A stretch of DNA of 64,000 bases from Clusia tigrina. Lineage: Eukaryota > Arthropoda > Insecta > Diptera > Clusiidae. The stretch's first letter is position 1; each line of letters starts with the position of its first letter. The notes under the pieces are model-generated. The model was not told the origin of the DNA. It did not search any database and worked only from the letters and a program-made list of their open reading frames with translations. The DNA lies in the NCBI GenBank assembly GCA_920105625.2, contig OV050033.1:11512001-11576000 (forward strand). The letters run 5' to 3'. Both the position numbers and the translations under genes were made by a program. Positions 49,601-63,374 of the stretch are shown here, piece after piece.

Positions 49601-52600
49601 GGGCGCATCCGTTAAATTAGTTCCTATTGGAAATGCCACAATATAAATTATGCCTTCAATATAAAAGTCCACCTAAAATACTATCAGCGACAGTGGACTG
49701 GACACTACGTTCCGGAATGCTAAGGCGAACTATGAAATTCTGGAGAGCAGCTTACAGCTATATGGAGGGGCCACATCAATAGTTCAGTTCGGAATCAAAA
49801 GTAGCAGTGATTTACGCAGAAGCTGAACTCTATAATCAATTGCATTCAATCAAACTTGTTAATTGACTTCTTAGGTCAATTGTCGATAACATAAAGGTCT
49901 CTAATTAAAGCTGATTATCAGACAACAATACTTGTAATAATTGGTTTAATACAGTGATCGAACTATTAGAAATAACTTAAACTTCAGTACAATCCTTTCA
50001 TGCTTGTTGTTATTGTGTGCCGTCACGTTAACAATGTGAGATTAATTGGAGCTTAGCTACGCCGGAACACCCAAATTGGTTCTTCTCTGTCACCTCTCGC
50101 TCCACTTTAAATCTTATACTTTAAGCAGATTATTTAAAATTGAACTGAAATGCAATTCCACGCAAATACTTATGCGAAAATTAATTGGCATCTTCATTCA
50201 TAAGTAAATTGGCAGCGTACAATGAATGTGGCAAAACAAGATTCATCCCACTCTGCTCTCATGATATCATAATTTGCTGTAATATTCACAAACAAGCCGC
50301 CCTTAAATATGCGCATTCTAATCAAGGACGATATGGCAATTATAATTTTGGTGCGCTTGCAGTTAATCCCTGCCGAAATGCATAAATTACACTTGCACAG
50401 CCAAGAGACGTCTGTAGGCGTGCAGAGGGTCCTGCAACAAGGCAGAGCATTTGATGCTTCGGCTTTCCATTTGTTTGAATTACTCGTACATATTTAAATT
50501 TCGATGCCAATTCGAATTTGAATTTGTTGCTGGTTGAGTCTTTAAATCAAATTGTTTTTGCGCACGAGGGATTAAAATTGACTGCTTGTAAATAACAAAT
50601 ACACGGGCGTGCATGGGCGTAGAGCAACTTGTGCAAATATTTAGACCGCAATCCCATTCAGGCGCTTTCTCCCCAATCCCCCACTAACACACACACACAT
50701 ACTAACACATCCACACGACAATATACTTATATACGTCCGGAAATATGCTGAGCTGTGGCAGTTTATAATATTGTAATATGGAAAATGCGAAAAGTAATAA
50801 ATATGTCCTGGCAAATTATGGGATATCAATGACATTTGATCGGCTGAAATTATGTGCCACAAATGCAGTTTGCACAATTGAGCGTAAAAAGTATTCGAGC
50901 TCTGGCACACACATTCTCGCACACATGTAAGTATGCCATTCAACTAGAGAAGGGAGAATATTCACATTGGGATTTCCATTCGGTTATTCGGATCATTTTG
51001 CACCATTCGCGTTGGGGGTGCGGCATAGTTTGAAAGTGAATCAGAAAATACATTTTCTAATACAATTTTTTTCAATCAAATGTTGGAATAAAAAAAATGT
51101 GTTAATTTTTTTCAAAGTGTGAAAAGAATTACTCTTTAAATTTAAATTAAATTTAAATTAATAGTTGGGCTTAAATTTCGTTTTTATTATACAAGCTGCA
51201 CAACAAAGTAATTAGGACTTTTAAAGTAGGAACAATATTATTATAATAATGATATAAATTATAAATAGTTATTATATAATATTATTGTATATAAATATAA
51301 CCAATCCATATACACACATAACTGAAAAGATGTGGTAATCCAACATAAGACTTGTGAAGAAGGTTAAGCTTGAGTTTGGCGCATATATTCATTGGGAGTG
51401 ACTGTATGAGTAACTCTTTTGGAAGATGAATTGGTACATGAACTTACTCTGAGATCATATATGAACATTGTCAATCCATATACACACATAACTAAAAATA
51501 TTCCAGTAAAAAGATTCAACACAATTTCTTCAATATACAATAATGTAGGCGTGGCAACCTCTAAGGCCACCAAAAGCTGAGTCTATGCATTGTTTCTTTG
51601 AATAATCTCAATTTCTTCAATATACATGAATGCAGGCGTGGGAATCGCTAAGGTGACCAAAAGCTGAACTATTCAGATATTATTTAAGAATCTTAATGTC
51701 ATTGATATATATGAATATAGGTGTGGATATCAGTACATTCTGTCAGTATTAAGCAGAGACCAGACAATTTTAAATCAAGGAATTAGAAACTCATTGCCAA
51801 ACCATAAGTAAATCATGGAGAGCCCTTCGAATACTAACAAAACAACTTTCAAAATAGGGGTAAGAATTTTAATCATTGTCATGGTATTCGGCTTTAGGTA
51901 AACCACCATTTTTTTCATTAGGCTATAGACAGTAAATATAGAACTCCTGAGATGACTCCGATTCTTCCAGTAATTCCTAATTCCTAATTTAATAATGCAC
52001 TAAAAAAAAAGGAACTTAAATTCAATGAAAAAGCCAGAGTCAGGAATGTGTTCACATACTCGAATCTAATTGTATATGATAATTGAGGATTTAAAAACCA
52101 ACTTAATACCCACTGGACATTCACATTCATATTGTCCCACATACCACCATGCCTATTATAAAAATGTAGAACTCCTTGCAGTATCATGCAAGGGATTCCA
52201 CATACGCCCCCGTGCACAAATAACTACAAATTCATTTGTCAGTTTCGTGTGCGCCTCACACGCTGTTCTCATCGGCGCGCCACGTATGTATGTAGCTCCA
52301 ACATAGCAGCACCTGCCGTGTACCCCAACTGCAGGTCACCGCTACTTCCGCTCTACCCCAGCGGACCTCTGCTCCAAGGAGCAGTCGTAATAAACTTACT
52401 ATCTAGAGTAACTGGCGCTGTGCACTTACGTTGTATTCTTAGCAGTATCGTTATTTGATCGGAATCCGAAAATGTCGGTGTAATTCGCATAGCGCGGCAT
52501 GTGTACTCGCCTGCATCCGCCTGGCTGACATTCTTGATGAAGAGTCCATCCGAGAGCCGTTTATGCTTGGTCGAATTGACAGCTGTAAATTGAATAAAAC

Positions 52601-55600
52601 TTTAGTATGTGTTCGCTTCGATGTGAGAGTACAGAAAACAGACGTAAACAGGTGTATGGGCAGTGGCCAAGTATGTTGGGTGCTTATTGGTGAGTGCGTG
52701 TGTGTGTATGTTTGTGTGTGTAGGGAACTGAGCGTGTATTTGTGTATATACAGGTAAGTAAATTTCTCAGTTGCAAGTAATTCGTTTGGGTATGCGAATT
52801 AATTTACACCGGTGGAGCGTGTGCAGCAAAGTTGTTGCTCAGGTTGCACAAATTACTTTAATTTCAGAATTTTTTAATATTTTCGCAGGGAGAGTTCCAA
52901 TTAAGTTGCAGCTTTGATTAAGCGATTTTCGATTTAAAAATATATTATTAAACGTGAAATGATTTCACTGAGAATTAACTTTCTTGGCAAGTGATGCAGG
53001 AAGAGCTCTGATATATTTGAACCTGCTAAATGAACGTGGAAGAGTTTATCTGCTAGCGACCTGACATGAACTTATAGCATTTTATTATGAGAACCACTAA
53101 GAGACTTTTGAAGCTTTCTTGGGCGTTATTAAATACCATTTGCACTAAAGGAACTCCATAAGACATCTTAATCCAGAAGTTTAAAAGAAATTTTACGACG
53201 TCACAGGGATTATGAAGAATACTTTGTAAGCACTTAAGGTAGGCTTATAAAGTGTTGAAAATTCTTTTGATATATTAACTTTTAAGTATTACGAAACTAA
53301 CTCTATAATCGCTTATAGAATTTAGTATTGTATAGACATTATAGTATTGTAACTGTACATTTTCAAGGATGATGCTGTAAGATAACGTTGGCTAACTTAC
53401 TCGTACTCACTTCATCTCGAATCCGTTCATGAGATTTTGTAATGATCCTATAAAGCACGCGGCGTCATTATTTTAATCTACTTTTACTCCACTAGTGCAA
53501 CGCTATATACTTCTCAACATGTTTACTGTATTAATAATGTTTCAACAGCGTTGCTCTAAGGGCTTCATAAATCACATCACCTCATTGACTAAGTCTGGAT
53601 AAAATTTGCCAGCATTCACAGATCTTAATTACCATGAACAAATGGACTGCCTCTAATTTCTGTTGCTCGCTGTCAACTGTCACAGGAGCACTGCTATTAA
53701 TCCTTATACCGTCCATGTCAACAATTCTTATTTATTATGGCAGCTAGTCCAATCAACGTGGCTTGCTTTTATGTTACGATAGCTTCCAGTTCTGCTTCAT
53801 GGAGTCCATTAAAATGACTATAATTGGTTAGACCCCCACCATTTTCTCAGCAGCCAAAATTTGCATGTTATTTGTTCCTACTACCTGCACGTTATTCGGG
53901 CCAGCTTATGGCCGGGGGCACACGAGTAGCATGAATCTATCAATTCAGAAGAAGCCAATTTTAAATGATTTATGCGTGGTGTGTGCGTATCAACGCAGGT
54001 GCTGAAATTTGCATACGCGTACACGTATGAGCGGCCGTAGATGGAAGCTATGTAAATAGGCAACCAACAATAGCAATGAAACCTAACCAGAGCGCCAAGG
54101 ATGAACCACCAGCGAGCTTGAATTGGTTTCTTACGCGGCTGAGTACAATAGGCATTCACCGTGTGGACTGGGATATTGACGTTGTGTACTGAATATGAAC
54201 AAGAAGAGTCGGAACAAAGAAGTTCACTTGTAATGGGGAACAAAGATTATGTTTCACTCGAAAGTGCTCCACGACTTTAGAAGCTCAAGTTGTGGTAAAA
54301 TTAATTAATTTTATATGGTATTCAGAGAAACTTGAACAGTTTTGTCAGTTTATATGCAAACATAATTAACTTTAAGTAAGTGCTGTTGTAAGCGGAGTAG
54401 AGTAAAGGAGGTATTCGCATACTTGTATATATTAGATCTAGCGAAGTCTATTCTCCCTCCCCCTTCCCCTTCTACTCTAATAGAGATCTCTCTAGTAACG
54501 TATTACGAAGGATTATTTAGCCTATGAAGAGGTGCTTATAGGAGGATTACTTTTAGAAAACCCCAGGATGAGGTCCAAAGTCTATTATCCTCCGCCGTCC
54601 TTTTCTATATGAATAGATATCTCTGTGGTAGTGAATTATGAAGCTGTCTTCAGCCTGGAAATAGTTTCTAGACTAGCTTATAAGAGGTTCAATTTTGGAA
54701 AGCCCCAGCATGAGCTTCAAAGTATATTATTCTCCGCCATCCTTTTCTATATGAAAAGACATCTCTCTAATAGAAAATTATGAAGTTGTCTTCAGCCTGT
54801 AAAGAGATGCTGGATTAGCGTAAATGAGGTTCAACACTGGAAAATCCCAGAACAAGCCTCAAAGTATCTTATCATCCGCCTGCCTTTTCTATATAAATAG
54901 ACATCTCTCTAGTAGGGAATTATGAAGTGGTCTTCAGCCTGTGGAGAGATGCTAGGATTAGTTTCTTTTATATGAGAAACGAAAGAGTTGCACCGAAATA
55001 TAGCTTAAAAGAGTTTTAATTCTAGAAAACCCCAGGATGAGCTATAAAATGTATTATCCTTCCCCCTCCCTTTTTATTTAAATAAATATCTCTCTAGTAG
55101 CCTGCGAAAAGTTGCTAGGCAAGCGTATAAGAGGTTCAACTTTAGAAAACCCCAGGATTAGTTCCTTTTATATGAGAAACGAAAGAGTTGCCGCGAAGTA
55201 TAGCTTGAGACTCCCAAGCATAGCAACTGAAATAGCGACGGGAGACTGTAACCAGCTCTGTCCGACAAGTAATTAGGGAACTACAATGAACCCCTCTGGA
55301 CTATTGTGGTATAATTGTGACCACTCAGCTCCTTTACGTCTTGTTTAAAATTAATAAAAACTTAAATGCTAAATTGTAGTACACACAGAGAAGAGTCCTG
55401 CTTAATATTTAACTAAATAATTGTACTTACTGCTTATGTACTCTCCGTTGTAGAGCCAGGATATGTCAGGCGCTGGATCACCCTTCACCAGGCAGTTGAC
55501 AGTTGCATCGCGACCCTCCCGAGCCGATTGCACCAGCTCCGTTTTGTCAAAGGAAATTTTCTCTGTAAACAGCCGTCAAACCAAAGCGTTCAATTGTATT

Positions 55601-56393
55601 ATGGCGCCACACCAAAAGAGCCCCCGGCAGTTTCAAAGCAATAATGATGACATGTGGCAGTGGGGTCAGCAGAAGCAGCACCAGCAGCAGCAACAGCAGC
55701 AGCAGGAGCATCATTTTAAATTTGTCACAAAAAGAAAAGAAGAAAACATTTTTTGTTGTTAGTCAGCAGCGCACAAATTGGAAATTGCTTTAAAGCAACA
55801 TAGGAGAGTGGGAAACGTACGATTCACAAGTAGTTCAAAAGATTGCTGAGCGTCAGTATCGCCGCTGCGTCCTTCATAGTCAGCCGCACAAGTCCAGTTG
55901 CCCTTGTCCATCAATCCGATATGCTCGAAGACCAGGGCCAGAAGACCTAGTTCCATATTTAATGAAACATAAAAATAATTCATAATACTTGTGTAATCTT
56001 TGAAATTGAAATGAATGGAACTGCACTGCACTGCACTGCACAGGACTGTAAAGAACTGCTGCGCAGTGAAAGGACCCTGCTGCAGCATTAAAATATAAAT
56101 TGAATTTCATATCGGACGAGCGCACGACCATCTCGGCCATGTCGGTTGTGGAGGTGGTGGTGGTGTTGCTGGTGCACTGCAGTCCTGATACTTACCCGCC
56201 TTCTTTTCGATATGAACGCGTCCTTTTGTGTTATCGCGCGCGGTGCCGCTGGGATCCTTCCACTTGGTCTTGATATCCTTTTGTACTGTTTTACAGAATA
56301 TGATGAAGGAATCATTTACGAAATGCGTTATTGATGGCGTCGAGGGTGTCAGCGTGAGTAGGCTGCCGCCCGCCACTTGTCCGAGCACGCCAA
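46647..56393 (-). CDS. fipi: fipi-like Ig/fibronectin III cell-surface protein (5' exon missing)
   Basis: Exons in transcript order: 56393-56196, 55946-55821, 55562-55431, 52582-52430, 47659-47171, 46858-46647. Every intron is phase 1, and the 1310 nt give 436 residues plus a stop. The visible order is: end of a signal-like segment, Ig1 (FIIFCKT...GNWTCAAD), Ig2 (TVNCLVKG...GEYTCRAM), Ig3 (ISCDAMGEPPPSF...GDYKCKVANP), one fibronectin III domain (YRVEYM...TTYLMRAATRNLAGLSDWS), and a hydrophobic C-terminus (LIVGLGLILKCI) suggesting a membrane or GPI anchor. Phrases such as KTVQKDIKTKW and NSTKHKRLS match my memory of Drosophila fipi (CG15630), which affects courtship-song timing; an alignment was not possible. 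The first exon opens after a CAG acceptor with an in-frame stop upstream and no ATG, so the start codon is on an unseen upstream exon. The 4.8 kb intron 4 contains repeats. Confidence 0.88.
48055..48125. repeat. TG/TA-rich microsatellite in fipi intron 4
   Basis: An imperfect (TG)n/(TA)n run. It produces a Cys/Val/Tyr-rich frame on + and a His/Thr-rich one on -, neither of them genes. Confidence 0.8.
48860..49055 (+). mobile_element. LINE 3'-end fragment in fipi intron 4
   Basis: The + strand gives DLEEVAQLGTISFLRVAKSV, the last residues of a LINE ORF2 ('leevaql...LLRFaksv'). This is followed by a tail including TGTGGCCTTCATGTCCAGCC and AGCTTAACCTCACCTAA. Antisense to fipi. Confidence 0.6.
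49056..52429. other. fipi intron 4, remainder
   Basis: AT-rich intron. A partial duplication occurs near 51465-51665 (CAATCCATATACACACATAACT at two places is abridged here as CCATATACACACATAACT; TTTCTTCAATATACA and GGCGTGG also recur), giving a loose tandem pattern. A unique-looking CA-rich patch lies at 50640-50940. No gene is recognised. Confidence 0.4.
52583..54439. other. fipi intron 3, 5' of tandem array
   Basis: No gene or mobile element is recognised. A TG-rich run lies at 52690-52725. A 120-codon antisense frame at 53881-54243 has no domain and is not called. Confidence 0.35.
54440..55215 (+). repeat. ~160 bp tandem array in fipi intron 3
   Basis: About five diverged units share GAAAA(C/T)CCCAGGATGAG, CTTTTCTATATGAATAGA, CATCTCTCTAGTAG, GAATTATGAAG and GTCTTCAGCCTG. 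A second short unit (TAGTTTCTTTTATATGAGAA followed by ACGAAAGAGTTG) occurs at 54958 and 55157. Indels separate the copies. It is not similar to the 7.0-7.6 kb array. Confidence 0.8.
56026..56041. repeat. short (CTGCA)n run in fipi intron 1
   Basis: Three to four adjacent CTGCA units between fipi exons 1 and 2 of the visible set. It keeps the antisense frame open across the intron but is clearly outside the spliced coding sequence. Confidence 0.7.
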
Positions 56394-57635
56394 CTGTGAG
56401 TGAGTACAAAATTTTTGAAAATTTTTATAAGTGCGCTCGAATGCGCAAATTGCCAAGGAAACTCATTTAGGAACTACTTCGGGCAACACACCAGCGCTCG
56501 AAGAACGCAGAAACTATAAAGTACACAAAAATAAAGTGAACGCAAAACACAAAAACCCAAAAAACAAATTAAAATAAAAAAGGAAGGACGCGAAAAAAGT
56601 TGCTTTGTTTTGGAGGGAACTTTAATTAAAATTTGTTAAATTTGAAAAATTCACAAAATATCCTTGGGTCCGTCCGTCTGTCTGTTGCGCTTGTGACCTT
56701 TCAAAGAAATAAGACACACTTTGCAACACAGTTACAAATGCGTAGTGCATTTGAAATTGAAAATAGTTTCCTTTGAGAAGGAACTTTAGCATCCGCAGAG
56801 GAGGAGCAATGCGAGCGAACACGCACAACAACAAAGAGGAGCAACACTCAGAATACCAGTAAGAGTCGAAGATGTGAAAAATTAAATTCTTTAAGAAAAA
56901 ATCCTGCTTTGATTGTGGCAAAACGGGGACGCCCACGACTCTCTGATACGACAGAAGCTGCTGCATGATACACATGGAAAAGTGAGCCTACACACTGCCA
57001 GCAGGGCGAAGAGGGAAGATGATGACGACGTTGGCTGGAGCAAAGTTATCGTATTAAGCAGGAATGGCAGACTTCTGGTTAACTTACAAAGAGGACAGTA
57101 GACTCCCAAGAGTCGGGCAAAGAGGGGGTAGGCGGATTTTATTTCCAATACGGAGACTTCTTTTCGAACTGCTTCGAACCAAATCCTGGTGGAATTGTAC
57201 CATCAGACAAATCACGTACACTTGTTTGTAATAATCATGCTTGGAAGAACCACGCAACTCAGTTAATCAGAAAGCCCGAAGCAATTTCATTCCCACATTC
57301 TCCTAAGCAGTGCTCGAATGTGTTCGTGATTTTGTGGGTATCAGGAATCATGGCAGTTAGACGGAATATTATCTTCGCCATTTATGAACAGATAAGAACA
57401 AAATACATTAGAAATATATTAAGAGGCAATTAGTGATAAACGAGAGGTCATTACTAACAAATTACTAGTAAAATGTCATAAATGATGGGGCATTATTTGT
57501 GCTTATGAAAGTGATTCTGGAGTGTGACGGAATGCCTTCCAAGGCAGCTGGAGTGGATGAAAGGGAGATGCATTTGTAAGATGGGGTGAGCAGTTGTGAC
57601 GTCGAAGCAGAAGTGATAACAAATGAAAGAGAGAA
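56394..57635. other. upstream of first visible fipi exon
   Basis: Part of the presumed intron preceding the first visible fipi exon. It has an A-rich stretch (56520-56590). No signal-peptide exon could be found here. Frames at 56622-57148 are unsupported. Confidence 0.35.
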
Positions 57636-57748
57636 AGATAAAGAGAGAGATACAGAAAGAGAAATATATAGGGAGAGAAAGAGGGAGAGAGAGAGAGAGT
57701 GAAAGAGAAAAAGAAAGAGAGAAGGAGAGAGAATGAGAGCGAGAGATG
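57636..57748. repeat. GA-rich (polypurine) tract
   Basis: About 110 bases of nearly pure purine on the + strand, with GAGAGA and AAAGAGAGA units. GA tracts can bind GAGA factor in flies; that role is only a possibility here. Confidence 0.85.
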
Positions 57749-60700
57749 GAAAGTGAATCTCATTGAAATGTGCTTACACTACGAATATAAAATAAAAGAA
57801 TCTTCTTTAGTATTGATTAAGTTGATCGAGCTATCAGCGAATCTAATTTATAATTAGAATTTTATTGTTATATAGTATATTTTCTCATATATATAATTAA
57901 AATCATCATCATCATCATTGAAAGTTTCTTCCTTGTAGAGTTTGTCTTCCATTTGGTTCATAAAGTCACCACTACCAAAAGCAGTTGACCATTTTCTTTT
58001 TCGAGCTACGCTTTTGAGTTCCAGAGCAGTTCTGATTATATACACTACTCTTCCTTCACTGTGGTATCTTCAGCTATCACAATGTGCTCTTTAGTCCTTG
58101 ACTAAGAGGTGTGATTTGTAAATATTATATTCATTTTCATACACATGATAATTTTCCTCAAAGTTCTACGCCTCTGACTAGTTTAGCCAAATTTCCCAAC
58201 AAATCGGGTTAAGGCACTCAACGGAAAGCACCTTATGCAGCAGAACTTTGCCAGGACTTTGAAGATCAGGATCTGTTGCTAAGTCGTTCTAACACGAATC
58301 AATTATTTTAATGGACATTACATGAAATCAGAACTGCCCAAATGGTGTAGAACTATGCCTGCTACTTGCAGCCATTGTGATTGCTGCAGCTAAGCGCATA
58401 ACTGGGTTGCAAGTTCGCTCCTATTTGCGGCAACTAACCGAGCGTGTCAGTTCACTTTTGAGCTTCCTGCCGTGCCACAGTTTTTGTGACTGGTCCCGTT
58501 TCATGACCATCACAAATAACAGTGAAAAATCACAAAAAACAGCGGACTTCCCAGCAATAACCGTAAGAGCCAAGTTACCAGCAATGTAAACTAAAACTAA
58601 GGAAATTATGTTACCATGTTTCCCTGCTGCTGCTTTTATGCGACGCGCAAGTGGACCCTGGGCGAAATGCCACTTAAAGGCACACATGTAAGGATGCAAA
58701 GGGAGAGCGATTGTGGGTGGCAAGGAAAAGGCAAAGGCAAAGGCAAAGGCAAGGAAAAAAGACAAATGGGCGAAACTTAACGCTGCAATTCCAGCACAAT
58801 TTAAGTGAAGCACATAAAATTTAAAGGATCCCCAAAGTTGGAAATGCGTTTTATTGTCATTACGTGGCAGCTTAGGCACGTGATTATAAACCGCTCTCCT
58901 CCACCTTGCTGCACACACATACTGAGTGGCAGGGAGGTAGGGAGCAGTTGCCATTATTTGTATGACGGTGCGAGTGTCTACTGCGGACGACGCTGGTGCG
59001 GCATGGCGTGCTCAAATGTAATTTCTGGCCCAACTTCAGCCAGGCAAGCGAAGAAATTTGGCAGCTTTTGTAAGCCGAGCATTGAAAATGAATAAAGTTA
59101 TTTTAAAGCGCAAATTCGGAGTGTGAAATTAAGTAATTTATTTATTTGTTGGTATTTTTCACGCTGCCGCTCCACGGAAGGCGCTGAGAGCACTCACGGC
59201 GAACAAAGCGCATTAGAAGGAAATGTTTCCGTGAACTTTCGCCTGGCAGTCATTAAAATGCGATTGACGAAAAAGTTTGACACGCGGCACACTTGTGGCA
59301 GGCCGCGTTTGACTCCTGAAAAATGTGCCAAAAAAGCAAGAGAAAAAGAAACATGAAGCATGTTGGCTCAATAATGACCTAAAATGACGGCGTAGGTGGT
59401 TTCATTTCTATTTTATTGTAGCTGGAACGGAAACTTTGGCAATTTTTGAAACAAGTTGCGCGGAAGTGGGTGGAAAATTCACCAAAAAAAAAAACATAAA
59501 ACTGAGGAATGAAATGGTGTTAGAGGCGTACTTCTATAAGTGACATTCAGTGAGGAGCTCACATAGCTGCTGGCTTACGGAATCTATGCTGTGCATATCG
59601 CGGCATGAGTACTTCGCGACGGAGATTGAGCTGGGTGTCCAGAGTGCTGCTAGAGTCTCAACATTTTTATTGTCTTAGATGAAAACATAAAACAGAGAAA
59701 AAGTACGAAGTACAATGAACCTTAGACAATGAGTAACTGGAACCACTCAGGACACTACACACTTTCAGTTTATAATAGATCGTAACCAGGGTATTCAAAA
59801 TTTAATGGCGGAAATTGCTGATCTGTGGGATCCAATTTTAGTCAGTATTTGTTAACTCTTCAAGAAATAAAATAATTCTTTATATAGAGACAGAAAACCT
59901 AGACCGAGTCCTTGGCAAAACACTGAGTAACAAGAAAACATGATTTAGCTAGCAATCTGAAGAAAGAAGGACTGAAAATGCCAATCATGAACGAACCGAC
60001 ACTCAAGTGCGTGTGCGTGTGAAAGGACGTTAACAAAGTATTCTCAATTAAAAACCAAAAAATATCCGGAAAAGAATTACTGGCAGAGTCCTTAGGCTTT
60101 GAGCTAACTTTTATATATGGAGTTCTCTGATTTCTGCGTGGTTCTGAGTGAGAATTTATGACACCGCCGTGCAATTAAGAAATTGTTAATTAATGTCATG
60201 CCTACTTTAATGCCTGCGATGTTCTCATTTTATCGAACGTGACGGCGATGTTGATACATGAACAATAGGGTCAATTGTGTGGAACTCTATCATGATACTT
60301 CAAATAAGGACTTCAGTTGAAAATCTCACAGAAACCACGATATGCTTCTCGAAGAGACAAATAACATTGGTAATTACAATTTATTTCATTCATTGGTAAC
60401 AACATTTCATTCAATTTGGTTACAGCAATTTCTCCTTGTGGAGTGGTTTTGTATATTTATACTATAATCCGTCAAAATTTCCTGCAAAATGTGTGGAAGC
60501 CTTCTCTATAGTAGAATTCAAAGCTTTCTTGCCTTTACTGCAAAATCCTCCCCATACTCAAAATCATTATCGGGAAATTATAAATTTCAACTGATAGAAA
60601 GGTACTTTTGTCCAGGACTTGTGAGGGAAATGGTACTCAAAACTTATAAATCAAACTTATGTCACTACTTTTACGTCTCCATTACCAATGGCAATTCCTT

Positions 60701-63374
60701 GACACACATTTGAATAACTTTCTCTGCTTCAGTACGGAACAATTCAAAATTGCCTTGAATAACTTTCTCTCCTCCATTACCGAGAAATTCAAAATTATCT
60801 ATTAAAATTCTTTACAATCCTTAATTTCATGGAATTAATTTCACAATTCTATTCCTGAGACCTGAAAATACCAACTTCGATACACTCACCCCGTAATTGG
60901 AATTGTTATTTGAATGGCATTAAATCTGGCCAGCTCTGGGCTACAGTAATTCTCAACTGCTGAACATTCAAGTTTCGTAAAGGCGAATTTGCTACTATCG
61001 CTAATGGCATCTTCATTGCTGCGACCACTCAAGTCATGCCTTGGCCTCCAGTCACTTGTCCTGTCTGAAGGCAAGTTACGTTTAGCCACATCCGTGTCTA
61101 AGAAGGTGGAGATAATTGTACTGGCAGAAAGCATAGAACAGCCGCCCCACCTCGAACTTCAGAGCAGCATAATCAATGCCACATACGAGTACGGGTGGAG
61201 TGGCAGGATACAAAAACATGGCGTATATAAAAAGTAGGCTTATCTACGAAACACGAGTACGTAGCAGAATTTTCGGTAATCTAACAAATTAGATTTATTC
61301 GCCAGGTGGAGGAATTTAACCGCGGACACAATCATACCTGCAGTTGGCTGTGTTTGTGGTGACCTAATGCGAGTATTTAAAGGCAAACTTGCTGAACTAA
61401 AATGTTGACTGGCCCATGATAACAATACTCTGACAGGGGAACCATTAAAATGAAACTAATGTTGGCTGCATTTAATTGAAAACACTACGAGTAGTCCTCA
61501 GAGCTAGCACGAGGCCTATGCTAGCCAACCCAACCCCAGCCATAGCCATAGCCACAACCACAGCCCAAGTCTCAGCCCAGGCCCTGCCCAACCTCGACCG
61601 CAGCTACGGAGTAAGGTGGGGGCGAAACTTTATGGTTTAATTTGTCAGCGCTCGGGTAGCCTAAAATGTGAGTGGCTCTTCATAAATTAAATTATATCAC
61701 TTGTGGTCAAATGGAAACGTGCGGGCATGCGGGCGGGCGGGCGGTCGGTTGCTGGCTCCTTAGAAACGCGGGCCACGTTCACACACGCTGCCACACATAA
61801 AGTGCACGTCGGACGTGCCGGCTGCCTAAGCATCCTGCGAAATTCTCACATCGGACGGATTTATGGCGGGGTTGCAAACACTTTAAATTTCAATTTTTCT
61901 ATGATATATTTTCATCGTAATCTCTCGAATTTTTGTGTGTGGCGTTGGCGGCCGTATGCGTATCAGAGCGTGAGCTGATTGCTGAGCTCAGTGCGGAGCA
62001 TACTTGACATCATAATGGAGTTGTCCTGCCAACTGTCAGCCAAAAGATAAATAGACTCGTTCGCTGCTTTTAAGGCGATACAAGTGATGGGGTATTATAA
62101 AAACACACGAAGTCTTAAGCAGATGAGCAGATAACTAGACACGACAAGGGCTTAGAGGAGGAGCACGTAGTTGGCTCCATATCGAAAGTAAGGTAAAGGA
62201 AAGGAGAGAGGAGTATTGTGTAGGACACTCTCATAGAGAAGTGTACTTGTGTACAAGAAATTGCGAAGCACTGTAGTGTTACCAGATATGCAGTTGTCTG
62301 GTGTCTGATCAAATTAAGGACATAAAAGAGGAGGATACCCTGCCAAGGAGGACATTGGTCAGCTTTGTTAGTTGATGTATGAGCGCAATGTCTTTCAGTG
62401 CTTAAGTTTGCTGATAGATTGTTTGTTAATTGATTGTTATTTAAACATTTATTACTGGAAATGGAGAAACATGTTATATTTTAACTATAAACGACGTGAA
62501 ATATCATGGCACTCACTTGGCTGAATATCAGCTTACGTGGAACAAACACGAATAAGTGAAAAAAGTCCTCTTAAACTCCAAGTTTTCATAGGAAATTTTA
62601 TTTACTTTCCAAATGGCTCCAGGAGAGTTGCGTTTCTACAGTGATTAATCTGGAGTCGTGCATTGGAGAAAATGTTTTCATGGTAACTAATCTCCCTGCC
62701 GAGAAACTCACTGAAATAAAGAAAACACTCATCCAAAACTGAGCTTTAATTGTATGTACAAGGAATTTACTATTTTTTCACAGGACTATGGAAAAACCTA
62801 AACGGAAGCTCAACTTTAGCAACAGTCGATTTTTTTATATGGATGCAACAAAGACACACCAACTTAGAAGCCTCTTCTGACTCCAGCATGCAGCATAGAC
62901 GCTCCGACTTAGAACGCTCTTCGGATTCCAGTCCGCAAGTTTAACACATCGACTGAATACAACGTCTTCTACTACACCGAATACTTGGAACAAACCACAC
63001 ACCAAACAGGAAAGTTCCAGATTTCCTTCTAACATTACGAGGGAAAGATCTTCGATCATTGGTTGGGGTAATAACGGGGCATGGGGGTCATCATATTGCG
63101 ACCATAGGCATCATCGAGAATCCGAACTGCGTTTTCTGCCTGGAGCGACAACAGTACTGCACAGAGCGTTTTCTCTGCGATTGTCCTGCCGTTACCAGAA
63201 TGAGGAGACGCGTATTAGGGTCAAATATTTAGGGAATGAATAATGTACATTCCTTACCCCTGTAGAGACTTCTGAGATTCATAAAAGAGTCAAAAAAGTT
63301 TGACAGGGTATAACTTCCTATCCTCTATGTCCCCCTTCCCCCAAATATTTGTCCAGCCTTACAGTACAATGGGA
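57749..63374. other. distal region, no gene recognised
   Basis: Unique-looking islands at 58400-59360 and 61500-62000 contain short simple repeats: AAAGGC hexamers at 58726-58756, GCCATA/CCACAG units at 61535-61570 and GGGC units at 61720-61745. A donor-like end of an open frame (ACGG|GGTGAGTG, - strand, near 60887) is present but the peptide is not recognised. No gene is called. Confidence 0.35.

Noticed and set aside
55463..55762. 99-codon + strand frame opposite fipi exon 3
   Set aside because: Lies antisense to a well-supported fipi exon and runs into CAG repeats.
58421..58954. 177-codon - strand frame
   Set aside because: Part of it is AAAGGC hexamer translated as Ala-Phe repeats; the rest has no recognisable domain, and a + frame overlaps it.
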